Below are positions 50,940 through 59,185 of a stretch of DNA of 64,000 nucleotides, in pieces (position 1 is the stretch's first letter; every line of letters starts with the position of its first letter). The notes below the pieces were generated by a model. That model ran no database searches. It worked only from the letters and a program-made list of their open reading frames with translations, and was not told where the DNA came from. Source of the stretch: an uncultured Eubacteriales bacterium (GTDB taxonomy: Bacteria > Bacillota > Clostridia > Oscillospirales > Acutalibacteraceae); the NCBI GenBank assembly GCA_934525065.1, contig CAKSYX010000008.1:1-64000 (forward strand), written 5' to 3'. A program made the position numbers and the translations under genes.

Positions 50940-52640
50940 TTAAACGGGAACCTTGTCGCAGAGCTTGAGGAAATCGATCTTTTCCATTTTGGTACGCGGA
51001 AGAAGGTCGAGAATTTGGAACTTTCTCGGGCAGGCATAGCCTTCAATCTTCCTTTTGCAAAAGGCTTCGAGGTCTTCAATGACCTTTTCCTTGTCTGCGT
51101 TCGGGTCGGTGAGAGAGACGCAAAGCTTGACGAGCGGCTTTCCTGTTTTGTCGTCATAGCCCTGAACGGCGCAGACTTCTTTGATGTAATCAAGACGCGA
51201 AACCTTTTCTTCAATCGTGGCCGGATAGATGTTATAGCCGGCGATGATGATTATTCTCTTCTTCCTTCCGGAAAAGATCATGTGGCCGTCTTCATCAAGG
51301 TAGCCCATATCTCCCGTGCGGATCCAGTTCTTTCCGTTTTCATCGGTATAGATTCCGGTTTCGGTGACATCATCGTCCGGAAGATAACGGTTCATCATGG
51401 TACTGCCGGAAACAACGATTTCTCCGACGGTTCCCTGAGGAAGCTTGTTGCAGTCATCGTCCCAAATTTCAAGGTCGATGCCTGCAAGGGGATAGCCGCA
51501 GGTGCTTTCTTTATAGAACTGAGCGCTGTTTGACGTGCAGGAAGCGCACATTTCCGTAAGACCGTAGCCTCTTCCGAGGCGGGCGACCGCACCGTGGCTT
51601 TTTAGAATCGAATTGAATTTTTCAACAAACTCAAGGCTGACAAGGTCTCCTCCGGCAAAGGTATAAACAAGGTTTTTAAGCCCTTCGTTTTCAAAGTTGG
51701 GCTGTGCGGCAAGGTTCTGATACATTTTCGGAACGCCGAGAATTTCCGTAACCTTGAGCTTGCGTATAATTTCATTTGTTTGGAGAGGGTCAAACTTGGT
51801 GATAAGAACGGGCCTGTATGCGTTGCAGACTGTGTAAAGCATTGCGCCGCCGAGGCCGTAGGCGTGGAAACACGGAAGAGTGCAGATTGCATAATCCTCT
51901 TTGTAATTATGCGTCTGATCAATGAGGTAGTATTTATACGCAACATTGTTGAAGGCGTAGGAGGAAAGAATGATGGTTTTGCTCTTTCCGGTGGTTCCGC
52001 CGCCGTGCATATAAACCGCATCGTTCTTTCCCGGATTGCTGTCCGTTTCCGGAATGGGATAATCGTTGCTCAGTGCGTCCTTGAAGCGGGTAACGGTCGG
52101 CAGATCCGGAACATGAGCGTTCTGCTTTTCGTTGTAAAGCGCATACTGGAGAGCCGTGCCGCTGCAATAATCGGAAAGCGAGCAGACAACGGTCGGATAC
52201 TTTTCCATTACCGAAGCAAACGGAGCACACATCACGTCAAGAACAAACAGCATTTTTGACTTTGTGTGTTCCATGATTCCCTGAAGAGCGTCCGGCGGAA
52301 GAAGGGGATGGACAAAGTTTGCAATGACGCCGAGCTTGTTGAGGGCGTAAAAAATTGTCAGCGCGTGGCCGCAGGTGGGAATAAAAACGGCAACAACGTC
52401 GCCTTTTTTGAGCCCTTCATGCGCAAAGAAAGCCGAAAGCTTTTCAATGTCCGAAAAGAGCTTTTTCATCCCCGTTTCGGCGAGCTGGTCTGCAATCGGG
52501 GTGACGAAGGCGGTGTAATCGTCTCCGATATCCTTAGAGATTCTGCCATAACACGTTTTAAGGTATTCATAGCAGGATTCCTCCTTCGGCATACGCAGAT
52601 AGTGTTTGTCGGGAACCTTATATTCGCTGTAACTTGCCAT
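50940..52640 (-). CDS. Acyl-CoA synthetase / AMP-dependent ligase
   Basis: A 566-aa class I adenylate-forming enzyme that activates a carboxylic acid with ATP and couples it to CoA. The P-loop-like motif MHGGGTTGKSKT (usually YTSGTTGxPK) lies near 213, LGRGYGLTEM near 356, RTGDMGYLDEDGHMIFSGRKKR near 440 as the A8 hinge, and the late catalytic Lys in PRTKMEKID. The nucleotide loop is GGGTTGKSK, a modest variant. The substrate is probably a fatty or aromatic acid. It is divergent from a TetR gene, with a strong palindrome over its promoter, and the pair is bracketed by two inverted copies of a repeat. Confidence 0.88.
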   Translation of the reverse strand: MASYSEYKVPDKHYLRMPKEESCYEYLKTCYGRISKDIGDDYTAFVTPIADQLAETGMKKLFSDIEKLSAFFAHEGLKKGDVVAVFIPTCGHALTIFYALNKLGVIANFVHPLLPPDALQGIMEHTKSKMLFVLDVMCAPFASVMEKYPTVVCSLSDYCSGTALQYALYNEKQNAHVPDLPTVTRFKDALSNDYPIPETDSNPGKNDAVYMHGGGTTGKSKTIILSSYAFNNVAYKYYLIDQTHNYKEDYAICTLPCFHAYGLGGAMLYTVCNAYRPVLITKFDPLQTNEIIRKLKVTEILGVPKMYQNLAAQPNFENEGLKNLVYTFAGGDLVSLEFVEKFNSILKSHGAVARLGRGYGLTEMCASCTSNSAQFYKESTCGYPLAGIDLEIWDDDCNKLPQGTVGEIVVSGSTMMNRYLPDDDVTETGIYTDENGKNWIRTGDMGYLDEDGHMIFSGRKKRIIIIAGYNIYPATIEEKVSRLDYIKEVCAVQGYDDKTGKPLVKLCVSLTDPNADKEKVIEDLEAFCKRKIEGYACPRKFQILDLLPRTKMEKIDFLKLCDKVPV

Positions 52641-52696
52641 ATCGTGTGTCTCCTCCTCTAATATCTTTTGTTTGACACGGTGTAAAAATTGTGATA

Positions 52697-52754
52697 GAGT
52701 GTAATCATATCAGCTTTTCGCTGTTGATTATATCACACTCAGGAACAGTGTCAA
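52697..52754 (-). promoter_or_regulatory. Promoter and palindromic operator of the acyl-CoA ligase
   Basis: Minus-strand TTGACA (52749-52754), 16-nt spacer, TATAAT (52727-52732). The -10 box lies in an inverted repeat, 52697-52740: GAGTGTAATCATATCAGC facing GCTGTTGATTATATCACACTC across a five-base loop. It fits an operator for the divergent TetR protein. Confidence 0.75.
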
Positions 52755-52849
52755 TTTACAATTCAAAACGCGGTGGAACAATTGTTACATTCTGTTTCGG
52801 TTTGTACCTTTAGTTCCGGAATTTTAAAATTTTTAATGAGGAGGAAAAA

Positions 52850-53446
52850 ATGGAGGAGCCAAAAAGATATAGCTGTGTGAAAAAAACAAAAAAGGCGTTT
52901 GAGGACGCCATTGCCCGGCTTGCAAGAGAAAAGCCGCTTAACAAGATTACCGTAAAGGAGATTTGTCACGAGGCTCAGTTGAGCCGCAACGCTTTTTATT
53001 TCCACTATAAAGACATTTTTGATTTGATTGAAGAAATTGAAAACCGAATGATCGGTGAGGTCGAGGGATATATTGACGAGTTCAGAGAAACGGGGTTCCC
53101 GAAAAATGTTCTTGCAACAATAAAAAAAATGGTCGGCCTTTTTGCGCGCAACAAGGACGTTTCGCTCATGCTGCTTGATTCCGCCTTTTCGCCGACATTT
53201 GTTCCGCGTCTCGGAAAACTGTTCAGCGATTTCAATTTTGAATATTATAAGGCGTACCACAAAACCGATTACCGCGCGAATTACGACCTGTTTTATTCCT
53301 TCATTTCCAACGGCTTTTACGGAATGATAGGTGATTGGCTGCGAAGCGATGAGCCGATTGACGCTCAAAGGCTTGAAATGCTCAGCTATGTTTTGGTTAA
53401 GCGGCTGCTTGTGCTCGGCGATCCGGAGATTCAGTATAACGTCTGA
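52850..53446 (+). CDS. TetR family transcriptional regulator
   Basis: A 198-aa regulator. The helix-turn-helix lies at ~10-55 (TKKAFEDAIARLAREKPLNK, ITVKEICHEAQLSRNAFYFHY), and the C-terminal domain is of the Firmicutes TetR_C type. GAGGAGG precedes the ATG. It is divergent from the acyl-CoA ligase; the 44-nt palindrome over the ligase promoter is its likely operator, and an acyl-CoA or free acid its likely ligand. Both points are inference from position. Confidence 0.88.
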   Translation: MEEPKRYSCVKKTKKAFEDAIARLAREKPLNKITVKEICHEAQLSRNAFYFHYKDIFDLIEEIENRMIGEVEGYIDEFRETGFPKNVLATIKKMVGLFARNKDVSLMLLDSAFSPTFVPRLGKLFSDFNFEYYKAYHKTDYRANYDLFYSFISNGFYGMIGDWLRSDEPIDAQRLEMLSYVLVKRLLVLGDPEIQYNV

Positions 53447-53465
53447 GAGCAAAATTTGTGCAAAA

Positions 53466-53691
53466 AGGAGCTGTCGCATTTAGCGCAGACCAAAGAGCAA
53501 AACAAAAAGAAAAAGACTATATTTCACGAGGCTTATCAAAACCAAGGCTTCCTATGAAATATAGTCTTTGTTTATTGATGAAATCTAAAAATAATTTTGC
53601 TCTTTTAAGCGTTTTTTTGCCCACTCGCGGTATCTACATACAGCTTTGGGGCAAAGAAAACACTTTCTGCATCTAAATGCGGCAGCCCCTT
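53466..53691 (+). repeat. Palindromic repeat, family 2, copy 2
   Basis: A 226-nt copy in the opposite orientation to 50764-50931. The left ~130 nt matches the reverse complement of copy 1 with few changes (TTTAGCGCAGACCAAAGAGC, AGACTATATTTCA, TGAAATATAGTCTTTG). On the right, the terminal arm is interrupted or replaced by ~60 nt before AAATGCGGCAGCCCC returns. It fills the gap between the convergent TetR and hydrolase genes. Confidence 0.88.
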
Positions 53692-53744
53692 TATTATTCG
53701 GTTTTCAGGCTTGAAGTCTGTTGGCTCTTTTCGGCCGGTTATTT

Positions 53745-55562
53745 TTACTTTGAAAAACCTCTGAAACCGAACACACCATTAAAGATTTTTGAAAGGAAGC
53801 GCAAAATAATCGTAAACAACTCGGTGAGCTTTGTTTTGAACGTTTCCTTTTTCTTTTCGCTTTCGTCTTGCGTTGAGGTGATTTTATCCTTAATTGCGTT
53901 GAAGCGTGCTACGGCAGCGTCAAAAGCTTCTTTGTCAACAACGGTTTTCTGAAGCTCGGAATCGAGCGCGGCAATCGCGGCTTCAAGCTCTGCCGCGTCT
54001 TTGGGAGAAAGATTGCTTGTGTCGTAATTCTTCATGCTTTCAAGCGGACCCGTTACCCATTTTGTCACTCTGAACTCGTTGAACTGCGGATATTCATTCA
54101 GGTAGGAATAGACATCTTTGAAGCTCTTATCCCACATAAGCCTTGTTGCAAGCTTGATTACAACGTCGCAGCTGCCGGTTTGCTCGTGATCCTGGCTATA
54201 GAAATAAAACGTGTGGTCGGGAAGAAGTCCGGCCGAAGCGTCAACAATATTGCGCGGGTCGATGTGGTTATGTGTCGGGTCTGAGCAGGTGCCGTAGGAA
54301 TTGCCCTCTTGGGTGTAGCCTTCGCCGAGAGTGCTGCCGATTTTTGCGCTCACCGCGCCGAGCGAGGAGGAACTGAGCTGAATGATTCCGTCCGCGTTGA
54401 CTTTGTTCCATGAAGCGACTATCGGATAAAGTGCCTTGTTGTAACCGACAAGGTCAAAGACCTGAACGCCCTTTTCTCTCATCGCGAGGATGTTTTTCTT
54501 TGCGTTCAGCTGCGCTTTGTAATATCTGTCGGTCTGCTCTCGGATGACGGCCTTGCTGTCTCCTGTCAGGTACTTTTCGCGCGCGATCGGATAAGACGAG
54601 GAGGGGATGAGTGCCCAAAGGCAGGTCGTGTTTGAAAGATATTCCGAAATCAGTTTGTCAACGGCAATGTCAAGAACATCGTTCAGAACGTCCTTTGGAA
54701 ATATCCTCAAAAGGAAGTTGACAAGGTATCCCGCCCATTCGCTGTCTTTTGAAAGGAGCATCGGGAACATATAGTCATAGAGGGCTTCGTCGCTGTCGTT
54801 AAGGCCGTAGGCATAGATGTCGCCGATGAGGTTTGAGCCGTCCGCAGCCGGAACGATATATACCACGCGGTTGATGCTTTCGGCAACTTCGGGGTAATAC
54901 TCCATCACAGCGTTGAAAATTGAGCCGCCCTGACTTATCGGAACGATGTTGACCTTGCTGTGGCCGGTTTCTCTTTTTGCTGTTTCAATCAGGTCAACAA
55001 CCTGCTTTGCGAGCCTTTCAATGTTGTCAAAGGAGGAATAGGAAAAGAAGTAGAGGTGGTCTGCGCCGACTTTTTCAATGTAGTCATTGAGCGGAATCGC
55101 ATTCAGTGCGTAGTCCCTGTCGTGCTCGCTGAGGTTTGCAAGGCTCGTGTTATACTGCGTTGCACGGACGTTATAGACCATGTTTCCGTTTTCATCGGAT
55201 TTGATCCTTTCCATGAGGGCTTCGCCGAGAACGTCGCCGAGGGCGTTGGCAAATTCATGCTCGGCGTCCTTTTGGGTCGCAAGCGTTTTGACAAGCGGCA
55301 GCAAAGCGGTGTTTATCGCGCTTTTGATGACCTCGGGAGTGTCAAGGAAGAACGGTCCCTTGCGTACCTCTCCGTTTGAGTCGAGCATGACCTCTCCGTT
55401 TTCGTTGTAATAAAACGTCTCGCTCTGGAAAAGGCCGGGCAAAACGATTGACGGCGCGTTGGGGCAATCTCCGCCGCAGCCGGTGTTTGCGGCGGAAGCC
55501 GCGAGCGAAAGCACCGGAAGAACAAGCAGGGCGCAAAGCAGAAGTGAAAGAAATTTTTTCAT
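53745..55562 (-). CDS. Secreted alpha/beta hydrolase with helical tail
   Basis: A 605-aa exported lipase-like protein. Signal peptide at 1-25 (LSLLLCALLVLPVLSLAASA); an alpha/beta-hydrolase-type domain (~36-500) in which Ser210 in VPISQGGS is the probable nucleophile, although the first Gly of the usual GxSxG is replaced by Pro; PAADGSNLIGD and late SQDHEQ may give the acid and His. A FIVAR-like helical segment (~520-570, AELEAAIAALDSELQKT) precedes a hydrophobic amphipathic tail (FTIILRFLSKIFNGVFG). Substrate unknown. It stands alone and shares its upstream region with an HTH regulator. Confidence 0.75.
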   Translation of the reverse strand: MKKFLSLLLCALLVLPVLSLAASAANTGCGGDCPNAPSIVLPGLFQSETFYYNENGEVMLDSNGEVRKGPFFLDTPEVIKSAINTALLPLVKTLATQKDAEHEFANALGDVLGEALMERIKSDENGNMVYNVRATQYNTSLANLSEHDRDYALNAIPLNDYIEKVGADHLYFFSYSSFDNIERLAKQVVDLIETAKRETGHSKVNIVPISQGGSIFNAVMEYYPEVAESINRVVYIVPAADGSNLIGDIYAYGLNDSDEALYDYMFPMLLSKDSEWAGYLVNFLLRIFPKDVLNDVLDIAVDKLISEYLSNTTCLWALIPSSSYPIAREKYLTGDSKAVIREQTDRYYKAQLNAKKNILAMREKGVQVFDLVGYNKALYPIVASWNKVNADGIIQLSSSSLGAVSAKIGSTLGEGYTQEGNSYGTCSDPTHNHIDPRNIVDASAGLLPDHTFYFYSQDHEQTGSCDVVIKLATRLMWDKSFKDVYSYLNEYPQFNEFRVTKWVTGPLESMKNYDTSNLSPKDAAELEAAIAALDSELQKTVVDKEAFDAAVARFNAIKDKITSTQDESEKKKETFKTKLTELFTIILRFLSKIFNGVFGFRGFSK

Positions 55563-56021
55563 CGTTTTTCTCCTTTCGGCCGATTTAAAAACGGCTGAAT
55601 ATAAAGGTATGATACACTAAAATCAGACGTTTTTCAAGTGTTGAAGGAAATGAAAACACACCGTTGCAAAAAATGCTGCGGTGTGCTTTCATATGGGTGT
55701 GATTTTTTCCGATTTTATTATTCCGATTTTCGTACGATGGTGTCCGATTTTCAAAATAGCGGCATTACATGCCCCGAGTAATGATAATATAATAGCAACG
55801 AGCGGCGTTTTTTTCAACTCCTACGGAGTGTAAAAAAATATTTTTACACTTTTTTACACTTCTTTACAGTCCCCGAATCCCTTTATTTATAAGGCTTTCA
55901 GCCGTTTTTTGACGCATACTGCGTTTTTGGTAAGATTGACAGAACTTTTCTGATATGTTAAAATAAATCAACTTATCTGTACTGTACACAGAATCCCTAT
56001 TCAACAAAGGAGGCTGCGCAC
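55563..56021. other. 459-nt divergent control region with tandem operator-like repeats
   Basis: Plus-strand promoter TTGACA (55936-55941), 17 nt, TAAAAT (55959-55964) serves the HTH gene. Upstream, 55827-55870 holds an inverted AGTGTAAAAA and then TTTTTACACT twice in exact tandem and once as TCTTTACAGT, a likely protein-binding array. A CACACCG/CGGTGTG hairpin lies at ~55653-55685. No gene is seen. Confidence 0.6.
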
Positions 56022-57443
56022 ATGAATTTCGGAGCATTGCTCAAGGCTACGCTCAAGGAAAACTCGATTCCCGTTTCTCATTTTGCCGAAGCAATCGGCT
56101 ATAACCGCGTTGCGATTTATTCCGTCTTTAAAGGGGAAAAATCGCTCCCGGAAAATGTGTTTAAGGAGATGCTTGAAAAATATGATTTTTCACCGTCTCA
56201 GCGTGCGCTTCTTACGCGCGAGTTTTACAATGACAGCATGGATGAAAAAACGAGCGAGCTGATTCGCTTTTTTCTCTCCGAGCTTGCCTGCATCGGAGAA
56301 GAGCCTTCGTCAATCATGCTCCCGTTCAGGGAGCTTGACACCTCGGTCGGCGGAGTTTTCCTTGCCGGTTCGGTCGATTATTATTCTGCCATTCGCACCT
56401 TCCTTGAAAATGAGTCGCTTGAAAAAGGTGCCGTGATATACACGAACTACTCATTTTTTGACATTCAGGCGGACAAAATAGTCTATGACTTTATAAAGGA
56501 AAGAAGCTGTGAGGATATCCTCATCCGCCACACGGTCAGGCCGAACGACGTTACACCGCTCAACGAGCGTATCCGCAACATTTGCGCTTCGGTCAAGTTT
56601 GCGCGTCTCGGCCATATCACGAGCCTTGCCGGAGAAAACGTCGGCGATTATGCTTTTTCGACCTATTTCATCGGAAAGACGAGCATTCTTCTTTATGACA
56701 ATTCTCATGAATTCGGCTTTCTTTCAACCGAAAAAACAGCGGTCAGCGCATATATCCTCGCCGCGGAGAAGTGTGAAGCCGATGAAACGCCGCTCACGCG
56801 CTTCACAAAAAACCCGTTTGAGCTGAAAAGCATTCTTCAAACCTATCAGCTTGAAATTCATTCGGCATTCGACTCGGATTTTTCTTTGCATTACTTCACA
56901 ACGCCCGATATTCTTGAAAACACGCTCAAAAAGGAGATTTTGAACCGCGAACAGATACTCAGTGCTTGTTGGGGTCATGTGGAATACTGCCAGGAATTTC
57001 ATATGAAGAGCCTCATCATGAGCCAACGCGGTCTGTTGCGCTTTTTTGAGGACGGAAAAGCTTTTGACGCTTCAGATCTTCTTCTCAACAGGGTCAGCTT
57101 TGCCGACAGGAAAAAAGCTTTTGAAAACTATAAGAATCGGCTCAAGGATCCCGACTTCTGCGTCAAAATGCTCAACAGCGACCTTGTTCCGACAACCGGG
57201 AATTTTTCTGTTGAGGTCTATGACGGCGGCGTTCTTTTTGCCTTTGACGCAAAGAACCGGCCTGACGGAGACTACCTCGGCGCGTCGTTTTTGATTTTGA
57301 TGGATCCGGAATTGAGCGCGGTGTTCAAAAAAATTCCGGAATACCTTGAGGTCAACGGCTGTCTGCTTCCGAACAGCTTTGTTGAAAATCTTCTTGAAAA
57401 CCTTATCAACCAATGCGAAGCGGCGGCAAGAGAGCAGGATTGA
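56022..57443 (+). CDS. HTH regulator with large unassigned C-terminal domain
   Basis: A 473-aa soluble protein. Residues ~3-60 look like a XRE/Cro-type helix-turn-helix (LLKATLKENSIPVSHFAEAI, YNRVAIYSVFKGEKSLP). The remaining ~400 residues match no family I know; they are mixed alpha/beta with segments such as DYYSAIRTFLENE and VEVYDGGVLFAFD and lack membrane helices. It may sense a ligand or bind other proteins. The ATG at 56022 has AAAGGAGG and its own promoter. It precedes a LysR gene by 65 nt. Confidence 0.7.
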   Translation: MNFGALLKATLKENSIPVSHFAEAIGYNRVAIYSVFKGEKSLPENVFKEMLEKYDFSPSQRALLTREFYNDSMDEKTSELIRFFLSELACIGEEPSSIMLPFRELDTSVGGVFLAGSVDYYSAIRTFLENESLEKGAVIYTNYSFFDIQADKIVYDFIKERSCEDILIRHTVRPNDVTPLNERIRNICASVKFARLGHITSLAGENVGDYAFSTYFIGKTSILLYDNSHEFGFLSTEKTAVSAYILAAEKCEADETPLTRFTKNPFELKSILQTYQLEIHSAFDSDFSLHYFTTPDILENTLKKEILNREQILSACWGHVEYCQEFHMKSLIMSQRGLLRFFEDGKAFDASDLLLNRVSFADRKKAFENYKNRLKDPDFCVKMLNSDLVPTTGNFSVEVYDGGVLFAFDAKNRPDGDYLGASFLILMDPELSAVFKKIPEYLEVNGCLLPNSFVENLLENLINQCEAAAREQD

Positions 57444-57508
57444 CTTTTCGCTTTTTTCGGATATACTGAAAGTAATAAATCGGCCTTTGGCAAAAGGGAG
57501 GGACAAGC

Positions 57509-58435
57509 ATGAATCTGCTTCACATGAAATATGCCGTTGAGATTGCGGAGACAAAGTCAATCAACAAAGCGGCCGAGCGGCTCTACGTCGGCCAGCCGAC
57601 ACTCAGCCGCGCAGTCAAGGAGCTTGAAACGAATCTCGGCGTAACAATTTTTGAACGCAGCGCAAAGGGAATGTTCCTCACCCCGGACGGCGAGGTCTTC
57701 ATCCGCTACGCAAAAACCGTTCTCAAGCAGGTTGACGAAATTGAAGAGATGTTCAAAAACTCCCGCGTGAGCCGCGAACGCTTTTCTGTTTCCGTTCCGC
57801 GGGCGAGCTATATTACCGAAGCCTTTGCCGCGTTTTCAAAGCTGCTTGAAAAGGATACGCCGGTTGAGGTGTTCTATAAGGAGACCAACTCCATGCGCAC
57901 ATTGCGCAACGTTTTGCAGGAAAACTATAAGCTCGGAATAGTCCGCTACGCCGAAAGCTACGATAAGTATTATAAGACGATGATGGAGGAAAAGGGGCTT
58001 TCTCACGAGCTTGTCACAAAGTTCCGCTATGTTCTTTTGATGAGCAAGGACAGCGAGCTTGCCGAAAAAGAGACCATCACCTATGATGACCTCAAGGATA
58101 AAATTGAAATTGCCCACGCCGACCCGTATGTTCCGTCGCTGCCTTTTGCGCAGATCAAAAAAGAGGAGCTGCCGGACAACTCAAGCAGGAGGATTTTTGT
58201 TTTTGAACGCGCCAGCCAGTTTGAGCTGCTCTCGCAGAACCCGGAAACCTTCATGTGGGTCTCTTCAATTCCGCAGTTGCTGCTTGACCGTTACGGCCTT
58301 GTTGAGCGCAAAAGCAGCGAAAACGAGCGTGTTTATAAGGACGTTCTGATCTACAGAAAGGAGTATACCCTCAGCCGCCTTGACGGCCTTTTCATTGAAC
58401 AGCTTGTTCAGGCAAAGCGCAGGGTGATGAAATAA
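57509..58435 (+). CDS. LysR family transcriptional regulator
   Basis: A 308-aa LysR-type regulator. The winged HTH lies at 1-60 (MNLLHMKYAVEIAETKSINKAA-type start, LYVGQPTLSRAVKELETNLG), and the periplasmic-binding-like effector domain at ~90-300. AAAAGGGAGG precedes the ATG. It is two bases from the following phosphodiesterase gene, so the two may be co-transcribed, but LysR targets are usually divergent genes and none is adjacent here. Effector unknown. Confidence 0.9.
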   Translation: MNLLHMKYAVEIAETKSINKAAERLYVGQPTLSRAVKELETNLGVTIFERSAKGMFLTPDGEVFIRYAKTVLKQVDEIEEMFKNSRVSRERFSVSVPRASYITEAFAAFSKLLEKDTPVEVFYKETNSMRTLRNVLQENYKLGIVRYAESYDKYYKTMMEEKGLSHELVTKFRYVLLMSKDSELAEKETITYDDLKDKIEIAHADPYVPSLPFAQIKKEELPDNSSRRIFVFERASQFELLSQNPETFMWVSSIPQLLLDRYGLVERKSSENERVYKDVLIYRKEYTLSRLDGLFIEQLVQAKRRVMK

Positions 58436-58437
58436 TT

Positions 58438-58980
58438 ATGAAGTGGTTCATAGCTTCGGACATTCACGGAAGCGCATATTACTGCGAAAAAATGCTTGAG
58501 GATTACAAGAGAGAGGACGCAGACCGTCTGCTCCTTCTCGGTGATATTCTTTATCACGGTCCGAGGAACGACCTTCCGCGCAATTACGCGCCGAAAAAGG
58601 TCATTGCAATGCTGTCACCTTTAAAGAACGAGATTTTTTCTGTCCGCGGAAACTGCGACTGCGAGGTTGACCAGATGGTTCTTCCGTTTCCTGTGCTTGC
58701 CGATTATTCCGTGCTTGACCTCAAAGAGCGTTTGGTTTTTGCAACGCACGGACACATTTTCGGTGAGGAGCATCCGCTCCCGATGAAGGAGGGGGATATC
58801 CTTCTTTCCGGCCATACCCACGTTCCGCGCTGCGAAGAGAAGAACGGCTTTGTTTTCATGAATCCCGGCTCGGTTTCAATTCCCAAGGAGAACAGCGCCC
58901 ACGGCTATATGACGCTTGAAAACGGCGTTTTCCTTTGGAAAAAGCTCGGTGGGGAAATATACAACGAATACAGAGTATGA
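58438..58980 (+). CDS. YfcE/MJ0936-type metallophosphodiesterase
   Basis: A 180-aa calcineurin-like phosphoesterase with all metal-site motifs in order: SDIHGS, LLGDILYHGP, RGNCDCEVD, THGHIF, and GHTHVPR. YfcE-type proteins hydrolyse phosphodiesters in vitro with Mn2+; their cellular role is unclear. Length is typical. It begins two bases after the LysR stop codon without a strong ribosome-binding site of its own, which suggests coupled translation. Confidence 0.93.
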   Translation: MKWFIASDIHGSAYYCEKMLEDYKREDADRLLLLGDILYHGPRNDLPRNYAPKKVIAMLSPLKNEIFSVRGNCDCEVDQMVLPFPVLADYSVLDLKERLVFATHGHIFGEEHPLPMKEGDILLSGHTHVPRCEEKNGFVFMNPGSVSIPKENSAHGYMTLENGVFLWKKLGGEIYNEYRV

Positions 58981-58996
58981 AACAGCCGCTTTCCTC

Positions 58997-59025
58997 TTGA
59001 CAAGAGGAGAAAGCGGTGGTAAAGT
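58997..59025 (+). promoter_or_regulatory. Promoter of the thiT transcript
   Basis: TTGACA (58997-59002), 17-nt spacer, TAAAGT (59020-59025). The -35 lies in the loop of a CCGCTTTC/GAAAGCGG hairpin (58986-59015) that may also end the upstream transcript. Confidence 0.6.
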
Positions 59026-59036
59026 ATACTCGTAAA

Positions 59037-59116
59037 TATTACAGGGGTGCTGATTTTTAATCGGCTGAGATCATACCCTTTGACCTGAACCGGGTAATGC
59101 CGGCGTAGGAAGCATG
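59037..59116 (+). ncRNA. TPP riboswitch (THI element)
   Basis: The conserved parts are all present in order: ACAGGGGTGC, CTGAGATCATACC, CCTTTGACCTGAACCGGGTAATGCCGGCGTAGGAA in pieces, then the closing GCATGA. It binds thiamine pyrophosphate, and the downstream terminator (59117-59157) indicates transcriptional control of thiT. Confidence 0.95.
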
Positions 59117-59157
59117 AACGCCTTGTGATTTTACAATCATACGGGGCGTTTTTCTTT
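59117..59157 (+). terminator. Riboswitch-controlled terminator
   Basis: AACGCC / GGCGTT stem, internal TTGTGATT/AATCATA pairing, followed by TTTTCTTTT, located between aptamer and thiT. Confidence 0.8.
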
Positions 59158-59185
59158 TGCCCCGAAAAATTCAGGAGGTGTCGTT

